64,000 nucleotides of DNA. Source: Mactra quadrangularis. Its lineage: Eukaryota; Mollusca; Bivalvia; Venerida; Mactridae. The translations under genes and the position numbers were made by a program. Every line of letters begins with the position of its first letter. Positions within the stretch are counted from its first letter, which is position 1. Under the pieces are notes generated by a model, which was given only the letters and a program-made list of their open reading frames with translations, had not been told where the DNA came from and did no database searches. Where the stretch lies: the NCBI GenBank assembly GCA_025267735.1, contig CM046309.1, forward strand, positions 53,636,319 to 53,700,318, in the 5' to 3' direction. This document shows positions 13,721-27,904 of the stretch, one piece after another.

Positions 13721-13859
13721 AAATAAGATTACTTATATATAGAGAGCTGATATTGACCTCATCTTGAATAATTGTGATCATTTAAGTACTTTTGTACCAT
13801 AGTAACACTATCAGGGTGTACTTTTGTTTTAAAGATATTATTTTATGAAACGGTTCACA

Positions 13860-16800
13860 ACAAGAGGAGCAAGTGCATTCTTACACTGACACCTGAATAC
13901 ATAAAGTTGATTTTCACGTTGGTTTTATGCCACATCAAATTAGAACGTAATGCGTTTAAAACGTGTGGGATTTAGAGATATGTTTATGGTTTATAAGACT
14001 TTTAGTTTACAAGTAGCATAGTTGATCAAATTCCTATTTAGGATTAGTAAAAAGTGATACGAATATAAATGGATTAAATGATTAATCGAGACGTTTTTGT
14101 TGAAAATTAAGTAGGTGCATGAGAAATCAAAATAAATCAAACTGTACCTTAATTAAAATGATAAGGCTTTCAATATCAAAGATGTAGTTAAATGCTTGAA
14201 GCACGGTGATTTGATTGCTTGTTTTGCCACTTTCATAACAAAGCTTTGCGTTTCATTACTACGGTATTTTCTAGAAAGTTTCATGTCAGGATTACAGAAT
14301 TGTGAGAAGAACATTTAATATAATAAAAAATGTAGCTCGTTCCGTAATTTGTCATTTCCTGCCAGGGGTTATGTTCGCTTTCTAGGGTAAATTGTATTAG
14401 GCATGCTGAAGAAATAATCAGAAATAAAGAACAGAACTTTCTCGATAATAAAGATCATTTATGCAACTTCCGAAAAAGTAATTAGCAGAATTTTCCCATT
14501 TAAGGTTTTGGTCAGTTCAGAGGCGATGAAAACTTAGTTAATTAAAGTGATCTCAAAAATCTTCACTATACATTGTAAATGCAACTTCGTTCTTAACGTA
14601 AGAAATTGATATATACTAACACGTATATCACTTTGAATTGTTGCTTCATTTAGTATAGATAAATTGACGAATTACTAAAGACTTCTTTTTATGGTAAATT
14701 GCATAACATATTCCGATACTTTCTTACACATATAATGCACTGTTTAAGAAACGGTTTGACAAGTAAAGTTATCATAGAATATCCGTGATCCAGCTAAGTG
14801 GTGTGAAATTGAAAAAGAACAAACCAATGCATTACAAGTTGGCACTTCGATCAGACACATTTGTAAACATAGATCATGTAAGTGACAATTTGATCAGAAA
14901 TTATATAGAATTGCCAAAAGGCGATCAATTTGGTTATATATTAAATGAATTGAATGAAATATTATGCAATTTATATGAATGACTGCTATATTAATGTACG
15001 TCACATAGATATAGGGTGTCACTTGAATGACACATGGCATGAATAATATAACAGTTCATCTTGGCTTATTTTCACATATATCTTGGTGAATGCAAAAAGA
15101 GGCCCATACAAAAACTGGCATAATAAAACCTGGTAATTTGGTAAAGACTGAACATTTAAAATAGATCCATTGCATATCCATTTCATTTCTCCAAAGGAAT
15201 ATAGGAAAAGAACAATGCGATGCTTGCGTGATGCAATCAAAGATGCCTAACTTCTAGCCTAAGTATATGGCTTTCTGAAAATCATTTTCAGTTTATAGCT
15301 TAAATATTCGCCATAGGCTCAATGAAAGTGTACCAATTTTTGCAGTTATAAAAACATACGTATAAGGTTTGATAACAACACCATATGGAACCACAATCAT
15401 AAGATAATTAGATATTAGTCTTAGCAGACTTTAAACTTCCGTGTAATTGTTTTTATATTTGCTTTACAAATACAAGTTTCCCCAAACAAGAAAAGCAATA
15501 TTATCTTTAAAACTAATAAGAAAATATCTTATGACTAAGTAAATTGGACAGATTTGCTACTGCTTTTAGAATAGCAGCATTTCACGTGCGTAGGTTTCAG
15601 CATTTTGAAGCATTAACTTAGGGTTGATTAACGTAGAAACATGACAGACTGAAGATCTAGATGGCATCGTTTATAAGCTGGCTAGATTACATGTGACATA
15701 TCTGTTGAGGATGAACTGAACAAAGATTTTGTGATCTAAGAGTATAAAAGAAACCTGAATATTATGAAAATTCAATATTGTTTAAATATGTTACATAACT
15801 ATATCCCGTAAGATTTGACGTTTTCTGTATATAGGAGATACAAAAACGCAGCTTAATTCAAGCATTTCAAGGTACAGCCATACAATTTATAATTTTAATT
15901 GACAGTTAGAAATTATAGCTAAAGTATATCCTGACTAAATTCAGATCTATAACTAACAGATACAATGTAGTCAAAATGGCAATAACTGAATACATCATAT
16001 AACCTAGTTGGTTAAGGGGGATGGGTTGGCGTGTAAATTGTTCATACTCTTACAGAAATAAGTTAGGTTTACTGCAAGACTAACACAAAGCAATTCACAA
16101 GGCAGTCTAAACTGTATGAAGAATTACCAAGCATGCTCTAAGTAGTGTTAATATTTTCACAATTTAAATTAGATCTTGAGTTATCTTTATAAATATACAA
16201 ACATAATAAGATGTTGTAGAAATTTGAATTTCTGCTTTGAGGAGACGTAAAATGAAGAAGGCGTTGGTAATAAAATTATGTCCGTGTAGACTACGCACTT
16301 TGACCAATTAACCAAGTAATTAGTTTCCCTCTAAGCTATTTCAGTTTAATTGGTCCCTCAACGCTACCAATAAGAACCTTGTTTTAGTTTAATGTTTTGG
16401 GGAAATGAGGTTCAGAGAACTCATGTTTGGCTACTAAGTATTTTAAGACATTTTATGTGCTGAAAAACTAAAATGTTCGCGATGTTTTAGGTAGAGTAAA
16501 TGGATATCAGAATAAAACGCATTCAAAAGTGCATGAATGATTATAATGTTCTTGTTGGCTTGATTGAAGCATGTTTCAGAAAATATGTGTAAGTAATTTA
16601 GAATTTAATCATCAGTGAGGGAATGAGTTACATATAAATGTATATCAGCGATACCATCAAATATAATGAAGCTTGTATCTAATGGACCAGTACATAATTC
16701 CAGCATGATGTAATATCAACAAGGGACAAATTGTTTGCTATAACCGAAGTAAGTGTATTGGAAATGTTCAAAAAGACCTCTACTGCAATCAATTAATTAA

Positions 16801-17930
16801 CCAGAAAGTGCATGGATGCAAAATAGACACGCAAGCAAATATAATAAACAACATAGCCCTGCTAAATGCTAAGTGGGTGCAAAAGAAATTAAAATAATTA
16901 AATTGCATCTTGATTAGGAAACTAGGAACACTTAAATTGGTGTTAGACAGAACCCACCATAATTAGTTTGCCAGTGTTGCCATCTTTATCACAATGTTTT
17001 GCGCTCAATTATGTAGTATTTTGTTAAAGCTTCTAGTCGGCGTAAAACCAGAATCAATTTTAGAACCCTTAATTCAATGTGCAAATTGTGTCTGATTTGA
17101 ATTGTGTAATTTGCATTTCCAATTGTGTGGTGTTTGTGGCTTTTATGCGTAATTTGTGTACAGTATTACGTCTAAAGAAAGAGAAATAGAATATACAAAA
17201 AACATTCACATTAAGATCCATATAAATCTTGGATATGTAATAGATAAATATATTTTATTGCCATCGCAAAAGTAATATACCAATCTTTCACATAGAAATA
17301 TGTGTCTATTGTAGATAAAAAAGTTTTAACAAAATTAAAGCTTAACGTTTACGCATTTGAAACAGTGTTAATTATTAGAACATTAACTACACTTTTGGCA
17401 TCTACGAACGTGATAAGTACCATTTGCACTTTTAATAACTTATTTATGCTATGATATTGTTTTGTATTGAGACCTTTGTTATCATGAGCGAACCGTGAAA
17501 TGGTCATATTATTGTAACAATTTGAATGTAGTATTGCGTGAATTCATTAAACAACAGTTGAAATAATGCTGTACATTTAAATAATGCTAAAGACACCGAA
17601 TATTAAGTTAGTTTATGATTTATTTTAATTGTGCAAGTTAAACAAATGAATAAGTCAAAAGATACACTAAGACAAAGAAGTTTATACGGCTAGTTTTGTA
17701 AAACTACAGCAATAATCATCTAATGATGTTATTATCTTTTACCAACTTAAAAATAATTTCTTTTAATATCATCCAAAAAACTTTTATAAATTCAGACCCA
17801 TTATACAAACATGTCTTAAATTAATCATCATAACGATACATGCAGTTTCTTTACTAAAGAAAATAAATTACATCTACTAAGCTTTGCAGAGAATATTGGC
17901 TGCGCCATATCCGTTAAAATATATCAGCCC
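13860..17930. other. No recognisable content beyond old repeats
   Basis: AT-rich. The open frame at 14785-14982 (plus; ends QFGYILNELNEILCNLYE) begins at a GTG and has no recognised domain. Pieces at 14.1-14.3 and 16.87-17.04 kb are related to each other. Confidence 0.4.
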
Positions 17931-17939
17931 AGACACATA

Positions 17940-18380
17940 ATCTACGTTAGGTCTCACAGCATTGTTATCTCTCATTAGTCTTATCAGAATACAAATATAA
18001 GACATCATATAATCAACATGAGAAATGTGCAATTTTTAGTTAACATAAAAAGAAAAACGCTCTTTGTGCAGTAATCAGTCTACACTACTCTCAACTTTTT
18101 TGTCTTTCTTACGTATTTCGACGTCAATACTTCTAGACCTAAAGCCAGAAAGCGAAGGAAATTTTCTTAAAGTGAAGCGTGTAGTATGAATGAATTAATT
18201 GGATACATTTGTCACTGGCACTGAAATGAAACACTAAACAGACACTGAGAGTTTGTTTTGATAACATCCATCTGTCACTCATTTTATTTGTTAGCAACAC
18301 GATCGAAAACTTGATTTTGATGTAAAGGTATACAAGACAAACAAATTATATAATTAAATTATACAGAAACTCCTAGACAT
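17940..18380 (+). repeat. Diverged duplication, copy 2
   Basis: Partner of 13240-13720. Related blocks at 14101-14300 and 16866-17040, and at 16270-16470 and 18990-19145, show that this region was built by several rounds of copying. Confidence 0.55.
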
Positions 18381-19117
18381 CTTAAATTAAATTATAGTAA
18401 AGTGTATAGCATTACAAGTATTTCAAAAAACTAGTTCCAACCGAGCAATGTCTTCAAAGTATTTTGTCCTTATTTACATTGCAAGTATCATTGGTGCCTT
18501 AATAATATATTTCAAAACTGCAAATGATCAAAACGATTTAGTTTATGAGTTTTTTTAAACTATAAATGGTCCTAGAAGATTTAACCGTATTTGTTAATAT
18601 TCGTGTAGTGTTAATCGAATTAACATTTAGACATCATTAATGAATCTACGAGTGTTGTCCCAATTAACAGCTGCCTGTGACATTAGGACAATTACCACTA
18701 ACTGCAGATTGAATTAAATTAAGTTTGGAAAGATGTTTAATTAAAATATTTGCAATCATGTTATTTTTTTTAATGTCTTACATAATGATAATTTTACAAT
18801 AATTTCAAAGACATTACGCAGCATTCTTTGTCTCAAATACATAAATCTTCATGTTCCACTTATAAATAAAGAAGCGTATTTGATAATTCATCCGTGAAGA
18901 AGAACAAATTTTACATTCTTACGCACTCTGGTGATCTGAATGTACAAAAGTATGCACTTAACAGGCGTGTAACAAATAAGGCAATGCGTAATAACAATGT
19001 TTCCGTAGGCCAAACCCTATTACCAATTAACAAAGTAATTACTTTTCTACCAAACAATCCTGTTCCTATTGTATTCACACTAGGACCAATAAGAACTTTG
19101 TATTAATTTCATTATGG

Positions 19118-19920
19118 GAAAATTGAGGATCATAGCACTCCTGAACACGAAGTGTAATTACAAATTAATTTTAGACATGTTTGTAAAACAACAAACAACC
19201 AATGTAAGTATCGTGTGGCTATCTAGGGAGACAATTAAACAGTTCAAAAACATCTAAGTAAACTTATAAAACGCTAATGATCATGTTTGCAACGTGCGTT
19301 CGATGTTCCCAGGAATAAAATTGGTTATTTTAGAATTTGACCACCATTTTGGGAATTCTGTAACCGCATGGTTCTATGTTAGATGATAGTTTGCATATTA
19401 TAGTGAGAGATATCTATACTAGGCATCATGGTTTATAAATAAAGAATTAAATGTTTTGCGAAACAGAAATATGAGGATCAGAAACGTATTAGATTAAATA
19501 TAATTCACTTAGTATTTAACTATCATAAAAAGGAATTTAAAAAATGACCATAGTTCTTTTTAATGTTAATGGAGGCGCCAAGAATTTAATATTGAAAATA
19601 TTGTGTTCCCTGATCAGGAAACATTAAATCCAACGTAATTAGTGTGACTATTTCCTCGTTCCTTTGTAACTTGTAACTGTTTCGTGATGTTCTATTTTAC
19701 CCCGACTATAATTAAGAAATGTCCAGTCCTTTCAATAATTTAATATAGTAGATATCGTAATACAATTCTATATACTGCCTCATTTGAATACCTAAATAGT
19801 TTGTTATTTCTTGTTGCGGGTAGTATTTGGTTTCTCGACAATAATTGTATTAAGTAAGATTTACATTTTCACATTACATTTTTAGCACTCCAGAAATTTC
19901 TCATGACCAAAATCAATAAT
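19118..19920 (+). repeat. Tandem duplication, unit 1 (803 bp)
   Basis: Begins aaaattgaggatca and is followed head-to-tail by a second copy starting at 19921. The units agree closely over their whole length, including the strings ggttctatgttagatgatag and cctgatcaggaaacatt. Confidence 0.95.
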
Positions 19921-20702
19921 AAAATTGAGGATCATGGCACTCCTGAACACGAAGTGTAATTACAAAGTAAATTTAGACATGTTTGTAAAACAACAAACAA
20001 CCAATGTAAGTATCGTGTGGCTATCTAGGGAGACAATTAAACAGTTCGAAAACATCTAAGTTAACTTGCAACGTGCGTTCGATGTTCCCATGAATAGAGT
20101 TGGTTATTTTAGAATTTGACCACCACTTTGGGAATTCTGTAACCGCATGGTTCTATGTTAGATGATAGTTTGCATATTATAGTGAGAGATATCTATACCT
20201 GGCATCATGGTTTATAAATAAAGAATTAAATGCTTTGCGAAACAGAAGTATGGGGATCAGAAACGTTTTATATTAAATCAAAACCACTTAATATTTAACT
20301 ATCATAAAAAGGAATTTAAAAAATGACCATAGCTCTTTTTAATGTTAAAGGAGACGCCTAAGAAATTTGATATTGAAATAATTGTGTTCCCTGATCAGGA
20401 AACATTTAATCCAACGTAATTAGTGAGACTGTTTCCTCGTTCTTTTGTAACTTGTAACTGTTTCGCGATGTTCTATTTTGCCCTGACTATAATTAAGAAA
20501 TTTCCAGTCCTTTCAATAATCTAATCTAGTAAATATCGTAAAACAATTTGCATATACTGCCTCATTTGAATTCCTATATAGTTTGTTATTTCTTGTTGCG
20601 GGTAGTATTTGGTTTCTCGACAATAATTGTATTAAGTAAGATTTACATTTTCACATTACATTTTTAGCACTCCCGAAATTTCTCATGACCAAAATTAATA
20701 AT
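19921..20702 (+). repeat. Tandem duplication, unit 2 (about 782 bp)
   Basis: Second copy, shorter by small deletions (for example the stretch after acatctaagt). It ends around catgaccaaaattaataat. The high similarity suggests a recent event compared with the other repeats here. Confidence 0.95.
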
Positions 20703-23700
20703 CATGCAAAAGCAACCAATATATAATATTGGTAAAAAACAACAAAATGCTATATTATCTCAAGAAATATGTTTTAAAAGTAGTTTAACAGTAAAATATT
20801 TTATAATATAGTACAATGTTTTATTCATATCATAAAGCTTGCTTCATAGTTCCCAGGGCACTATTATTGTCAATGGCGCCTATGTTTAAGAGACAAAGAA
20901 AAATAAAATCAGATTATTCCGAGAGTTTATTCAGCTATTTAAATCAATCAATGAGATTGAGTTACAAAATCTAAAATCGCCAAGAGCGTTTTACATAAAC
21001 AATTCTACAAAGATGTCTGGAACTTCAGAAACTGCTGACAAAATACATTAAATGTTCAAATATATGCGATTTCGAGATTTCTTCCCATTGACAATTTTGT
21101 ATTAAGTTTACTTTAAAATTCCCTTTTATTGCAAAGAATATTAAAAGTATATAAAACAAAGCTAATTAATTTAAATGAATTAATTTACAGTCACTTTCAC
21201 CAAATAGGTAATGATCCACAATGAGTGAGATTTGTTCTTTGATAAAGGTCTAAAATATGAACTAATTAATACACAAGGAGTCCACTAAATGGACTAATAT
21301 ATGCCCCAAGACACGTACAGTAGCGACATATCTCCAAGCAATAAGGAAGTATCGACAAGAAAAAAGATCCCTGTATTCTGATACAGTGATTTTTATCATC
21401 ACGTATCGACCAACTCTTTATCAACTAGTATTTCCTACCAGATTTAGAAGATGAAATGGTAATATCTCTCTACAAATTCTCCTGATCGGGTTACGTAGTA
21501 GACATGGAATCAAAAATTCGAAACGAAAACAACAACACTGAGAGGAGTGAGAAAGCAATGTTAGCTGGTGTTATTTGCCTAAATTTCCTGAAATTTGCAA
21601 TTTCATTATAAGTACAATTATTTTAATAACGTTTTTCATTGAATTTGTCAATCAGATTTTTTCTGTGCTATGTTAAATCATTCCATATAAGCAACAACTT
21701 AACGATATGAAAAAGGAAAACTTAACCACATTTAAATGTCATTAAAAACATGGTAAAAAAATAAACGTTTAATGAATGAGATTATTTGCATTAGGACCAC
21801 GTAAAAGGCAGTTATAAAAACGAGTTGGAACCAATTAGCAATATTCAGTTGCTAGTCAGTCAAGTAGATGCAATGATGAGTTTTTATTTTAAAATAGGTT
21901 TAGATGGGCAACTCCAGATTGTTTTATTGTTTTGAATACTGTTTGTTAAGTGTTATTTCTTTTCAATGCATATGAACTTTTTTACAAAAGTTAATAATTG
22001 GTACCAGCTTAGTGTTATTACATTTTGCTTTCGGAAGAAAGAGTTCACAAGTAAAATATGTGATATAGTTGAAAAAAAATGGTAGAAATCCATCTATTGG
22101 TTGATAATAACAATAGTAAGCAATGTTACAAAAGATCTTCTACAACATGTTGAAGGAAATTATCTTCACCTTAAATCACGGACAAGGATCACAATTAATC
22201 GATACGTCAATGTTTTATGAAGTGTGTAAAATTCGCAAGCACAAATACTGCAGAATCAAGAATCGGACTATGTAAAGTATCTAATACATGTATGTCATGT
22301 TCATATCAACATGTACTGAACCATATTGTCAGCATAATTATCATTTAAGTGCTATAGCAATCAATATTCCCATAGTATCTTATAGTGCAATTTTACCAAA
22401 AAGTATACTTATGTCTAGCAATACTAGTAACAGAGAAGGAAATGTGTATACTAACGCTATGTCGTTTTTGGAGAGGACTTGTACATCATTGATAAGGTTT
22501 CTAAAAAGCCGTTTTAGCAATAAAAGTGTTGCCCCAAGCCAAATCCTCAAGCATTATATACTGAGAAAACGTGTTGACATGAGGTTTTGTAAATGAGAAT
22601 GTTAAACATACTAAGAAGTGAAGTCAGAATAAAAGTAGTTCGGTAAAAAAATTGAAAATCAAACCTTAGCTTTAAGAGTTATGCTTGACAGAAAGTTGTT
22701 TACTTTAATTAGTGACCGTAAGTAAGGCTTAAAATCATATAAAACAATAGCAGTAAGATATCATAGTCATTTATAATGCCACAAGTAAGTTGACCGTCAT
22801 AATAGAATAGACAAACCGATAACATAAAATATCCAATATTATATCATAATTCATAAATATCTTGGTATAAAAACCTAAGTTAACAAAATGTTGTTTGCAT
22901 TATAACTTGTATATTTATAATATATAATAAAATATATAATATAATAAATAATAAAATTTTTGGTACATTACGTACAAAAATATACTCAGTTGAACATTTC
23001 CTTTTTTAAATTCTAGACTCAGGTTGGATAAATAAGTAAAACTAGTCACTATTTGCCACAAAAATATATGCAATTTATTTTCTGATTGTTTCTACACACA
23101 CTTGGAATTCTCAAAGAAAATTGCAAGATAACAGACGAATACTGTTTAATTTATGTGCAATATACGCTGCGCTATACATTAGGGAACATTATGCTATATG
23201 TGGTACTTTTAAAGATGTAATATATGCTTTCCTATTTGGTAAAAGCTTAAGGCTCAGACATAACCAATTCCAAAACCTATAAGCAAGAGGCATTATACAG
23301 TTTACTGTGCGAAAACGACTATAAACTAGTCATTTCTACCATATGCTAAAAGAAAACTTGACAAAAATGCAATCATCGAATTTAAGAGGCTTTTTGTAAT
23401 GTCTAAATACGACCAACAAATAATTTAAAACGAGTTTAAGCGTAAGCTTTTTTATCATGATGGAAACACTATGGAAGCACTCCCCATGTAAAAACGAAAA
23501 CGCTTCTAGCTGAGGCAAAACCTAACTCTAAACAACCTATTACCAAGTGTTACATTTGGCGTGGAAATGATTTATGACTTGATCAATTATGTTCAGTAAT
23601 GACATCAAATTGAGACATTTCTGTACACATACCATAAATCATCTCACACTATTAGAGAAGTTCAAACAAAAAGTATCGAAAGTCATTTGCATTTTTGTCC

Positions 23701-24400
23701 TGCAGAGCAATTTCTGTTTGGAGAGAAAGTTCAATATCGAATAAAAAGCGTTGTTACTAGTAAGCCGATGTAATAATGTATTAGTTTTGCATATTCAAAC
23801 ATAAAGTTTTGCTATACTTGTATTTTCAAATGATAAAATGGTTAAAACTTATTAAAAAGAATAAAAGAGGATTTTCATTTCTAAATTTACACACTTATTC
23901 AAAGCGATGCAAGACATTTGCGCTGCATTATATACGTTCTAAGCACAATGGTAATAAATTAGACAAAACCCTTACTTGCAATCAATCACTTATTATAAAC
24001 AATTTGTTAAAAATTAAAATTTAAAGACCAATAGTTGCTCCTAGAACAACATATATACATGTATATATTAAATAAGATACACATGATATTTTTAATAAAC
24101 CAAGATTTCATTAAACTATTACAAATTACTTTATGAATTATACATTACAATAATGATATCATGTAATGATAAGAGTATCAAAGTGAAATCTGTGTAACTC
24201 AAGGAGTCGTTCAAGCAATTCAAGGAATATTCATCTATGTTTTGTTTCCATTTTGTGCACTATGACAGTAAACGTTTATTACAATTTTATACAAACGTTT
24301 GATACTCAAATCACAACGATCCATCGAACAAACAAATACTTACAATCAAAATCTTATTTTATATAACTGTCTTAGAAATGTAAAATCAATATTTTCATTT
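20703..24400. other. No recognisable content
   Basis: AT-rich. The 102-codon plus-strand frame at 22288-22596 has no domain. 21300-21480 is distantly similar to 28470-28640. At about 22.91-22.96 kb there is a low-complexity run of A and T. Confidence 0.4.
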
Positions 24401-24439
24401 TTTCAATTTATCTTCTAACAGTTTTCCTCTTCCCTCTGT

Positions 24440-24720
24440 ATAGTTTGCCCTGCTAGTGTCAATTACGCTTAAACATCATGATTAGTATTTACTGGAGAAT
24501 ACAATCAATATACAATAGTGAAGTTCGCCGCAGTAACGTTTTACATCCAGACAAGAATAATACTAGACTCTCCCTAATTTGGTGATCATTCCGTGTTCCC
24601 AATCATTACTTTGTTCACAAAGAAACTTGTCATAAATAAGTAGTCAGTAAAGGCAAATTAATATAAACGTTTTGTATTGTCAGAAGTGGTACTTTCGAGT
24701 TTATATATTTAGACTCGGCA
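24440..24720. repeat. Dispersed repeat, copy 1
   Basis: Closely similar to 33405-33665, sharing among others tgaagttcgccgcagtaacg and gtagtcagtaaaggcaaatt. On the minus strand both copies carry a TATAAA shortly before the conserved run, so a shared promoter is possible. A transposon is the simpler view. Confidence 0.88.
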
Positions 24721-25860
24721 AAGAAGTTGAATAAATTGATAAGGAAAATATTATCGATGCTAAATGAATGGAAGTAAACTACTCGATGCTTAGTGTGCAA
24801 GATACTTAAAGTTTAGTTAACATATGTTTAAACTGTTTAGAACCTGAAAATATATGACTTTATTCCAGGCTTTATATCAACGTAATGTTAAGATTATGGT
24901 AGAAATCAAAACTTAATATTTCAATTAAATCTAAATAATGACTATCAGTTCGCATCAGAGTTTCTTACTCTATATTCTTACTAGTACCATCTTTAACTAC
25001 CAAAGTTATATCATTTAAGATAAACATTGATCTGCGTGCCTGTTCAATTTATATCAAATCACTTATTATCATTACCATAAGATCACCGTTAGTGACCAAT
25101 ACTGTTAGTTATAAGATATCACTTGAAAGTAAAGTCAATGAATACGTCGATTCGAATTATACTAAGACTTATAAAGATTGTTATTAATTTCCAGCTAAAC
25201 TATGAGATAAGAACCCGAATCAGTTTTGACATCTTAATGCCACAATAAAAATAAAATTGTTTTTATGAATTATTGATAAAACACATGTTAGAAAGCTTAC
25301 GGGAAACTTATGACTTAAGCAATTTGATTCCAAATAAGCTATCACAGAATAAATGTATTTTGAAAAAACTTTCCTTATAGGATAATAAATTCATACAGAC
25401 ACAGGCAGATGCAGTTGTGACAATGACACACAAAAAACCTGCTAGGTATATAATGTTTTTCTCCATCAACGCAAATTTAACAATTTCAGATATTAAGTAC
25501 TTATAAATTTTACAAAATGTCCACATGCCATAAGCAAAGCCATTACCTTAGACAACATAGAAGTAATTTTAGTAATTTATTGAGATACCTTTAGTGTGTT
25601 GTATGATGAATGCCAACGCCAATGTCAATAGTCCCAGACACTCTAACATTACTACTTTACGTAACAATAAAACTATGTTTTACGGTAGGTGACAATACAT
25701 TGTATAAAAGGAGTGTTTTGCATCATTGATGAGGTTAGCATCAGCTTTGTCATGTTTGCTTCGTAGCATACCAACAATGTAAATGTGCTGACATTTTATG
25801 CATCCGTAAATGCAACGTTTGAGGCCTTAGTAAATAATATTATCGGACAAAGTGTACGAG
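24721..25860. other. No recognisable content
   Basis: AT-rich sequence with no coding or repeat signal that I could identify. Confidence 0.4.
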
Positions 25861-25866
25861 ATTAGG

Positions 25867-25985
25867 TTCAGTGTCTGCTTTTTGAGAAATGTTCAGAAAC
25901 GGTAGCAGTTCAGTGTCTGCTTTTTGAGAAATGTTCAGAAACGGTAGCAGTTCAGTGTCTGCTTTTTGAGCGATGTTTAGAGATG
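25867..25985. repeat. 42-bp tandem repeat, 3 copies
   Basis: ttcagtgtctgctttttgag recurs at 25867, 25909 and 25951. The first two units are identical and the third has changes after gag. Confidence 0.95.
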
Positions 25986-25999
25986 GACAGCAAAGAGAT

Positions 26000-27080
26000 G
26001 AACAAATACAATAATTCGGATAAAATTTGTTCCAATAGGATGCGCTTAACGTATTATAAAGTAGACTTATTCATCAGCTGTCACAGCCACACAGCTTCCA
26101 GTATTGTTCAACGAATATATTGAACATGCTTTAATTCCAACATTACTGACTATATAATGAGATTATGTAAAGTCATATTCGCACATTCAAAAGCAGAGTG
26201 AGAGTAGAGAAAGTCGCATATTATATGTGTATTATGAATATATAAGATAAAACATTAGCACAGAGCATAGATGTTGAAAATGCAGTCAACGACCTTTTAA
26301 CTCTTAGAGACAAAACGTCAAAATTCTTTGCTAAATAAGATTATGTAAATCCATTTTCGGACGATAAAATAATTTACGATTACAGACACTATGTCATAGC
26401 AGGCCCAAAGCTATTATATTCTGAGCCCACGTTATCATAAAGTGCACTTTACGTCTAAAAATCTATTTAGAGAATATAGGAAATTGTTTGACATTTAAGA
26501 GTTATAATTAGCAAGTATTACGGTGAATATAAAAACAGACTCTGGAGAAATTAATAGCTAACTAAACGTCTATAATTGATAAAAAAGGATACAACTAAAT
26601 GAATCTGCAGTTAAATAAAAATCCACATAGTAAGTTTTGCAAAAATCGCAACAAAAGTGTCTGATCTCTGGTGGTGTTCAGAAAAATATTTTAGAAGAAA
26701 ACGTGACATTCCTATAAAAATGTTAACCTTTCAATCAGTTTTTTTCTCTAACATTAAGTAGCAGCGAAGGTATATATACTGTTAGCGATGGTCATTGTTA
26801 TGTTACATTCGAGAAGAAACGATATAATTTTGGTAATGGACTTTCTTATCCCTACACGTGCATTTGATCGTGAATCATAAGCGAATCATAGTACTAAAGG
26901 AAGATATTTGGTTTTGTTTGTTAAATATAATGTAAAAATAGCTATAAATCTAAACTTGAACATACGCGCTTTGAATCACTAATTCAAATACAACTTTGAT
27001 GCATATATACATAAAGTGACTGTGTGCTACCGTATTCAGTATGTAAAATGATATTTACATAACTTTAATAACATCGTAAC
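26000..27080. other. No recognisable content
   Basis: AT-rich. Nothing identified. Confidence 0.4.
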
Positions 27081-27089
27081 TTCTCGACT

Positions 27090-27400
27090 CAGATGGAATC
27101 AATGATTTAAAGCAGACATATCTGCATTATCGGCGACAAAAACAAACAATGAATGTAATTGCTTCAATGATTGTTTTGAAAAGACGCGTGGAGTTCTAAT
27201 GGAAATTTCTATGGAAACAGACAAATGAGCTTTCTTCTTTTGTAAAATATTCGTTGAGATATAATCTAAGGAACTTTGTGCTCTTTCCTCATTTCGTAGA
27301 AAGCGAGTACACAAATGTGAAGATGGGCTCTAATACTGATATTAAATAAATTTGGTTGTTAGATTTGTTTAAGGATTTACATTAAGTGTTATATCAAAAC
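27090..27400 (+). repeat. Diverged relative of the 31-33 kb repeat
   Basis: Shares, in order, atgtaattgc, cttttgtaaaatat, gttgagat and ctgatattaaat with the units at 30953-33090. It is an older fourth copy. Confidence 0.6.
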
Positions 27401-27624
27401 ATTTCTACGTTACTTAATAAATGTATGATTGTGGGACAATACAATACGTTTTGGTACAACATAAACGAGTACTTTATGGAGGAAATCTATCAAACTGATG
27501 AAAACAACTTTGAAAACTTGCCAACTGTGTTTGTTTATATAAACGATGGCTTATAAACATTTAAAAGAGGTATCGACAGATCTTATTACTACAAATTGCT
27601 AAAAGAAAGACATACGTATCGTAT

Positions 27625-27840
27625 GAAAGCCGCGGCCGTGGCGTAGTAATTAGCATGTCTGTAGGTCATACCCTATACATGTGTTGTCGGCCTCGTGGTA
27701 GGGAAAGTTAGTACTGGTGATAGAAAAGTGTCCAGGAAACCTATTGTAGGAAGAGCTGGCCGTCGTATATATGACCTAAATATGTGTTTATGTGTTGAAT
27801 ACGACGTTAAAACAAAAATATCCTATAAATTATTCATTGA
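27625..27840 (+). mobile_element. SINE, family A (degenerate)
   Basis: Starts with a tRNA-like gccgtggcgtagtaattagc, followed by the family body (tcgtggtagggaaagttagtactgg, then tccaggaaacct) and ends with the gaatacgacgttaa tail also seen as cggcgttaa at 48.85 kb. Confidence 0.65.
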
Positions 27841-27904
27841 ACCAAACATGATCGTGTGTATTTGTAGAACAGTTCATTTGTATTTTCTATTGAATATAGA
27901 GTGA

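Noticed and set aside
8338..14982. Paralogous exons at 8.34 and 14.8 kb sharing an F-N-D-V pattern
   Set aside because: Only six or seven aligned residues match and the DNA around shows no similarity.
22060..22110. Third copy of the RWIYV signal exon
   Set aside because: The minus strand reads NRWIS but has no ATG, a different continuation and no shared upstream block.
22288..22596. 102-codon plus-strand frame with several cysteines
   Set aside because: No signal peptide, no recognised motif, no splice partners, and length within chance.
25867..25985. CRISPR-like or spaced repeat array
   Set aside because: The three 42-bp units are contiguous without spacers and the DNA is eukaryotic.
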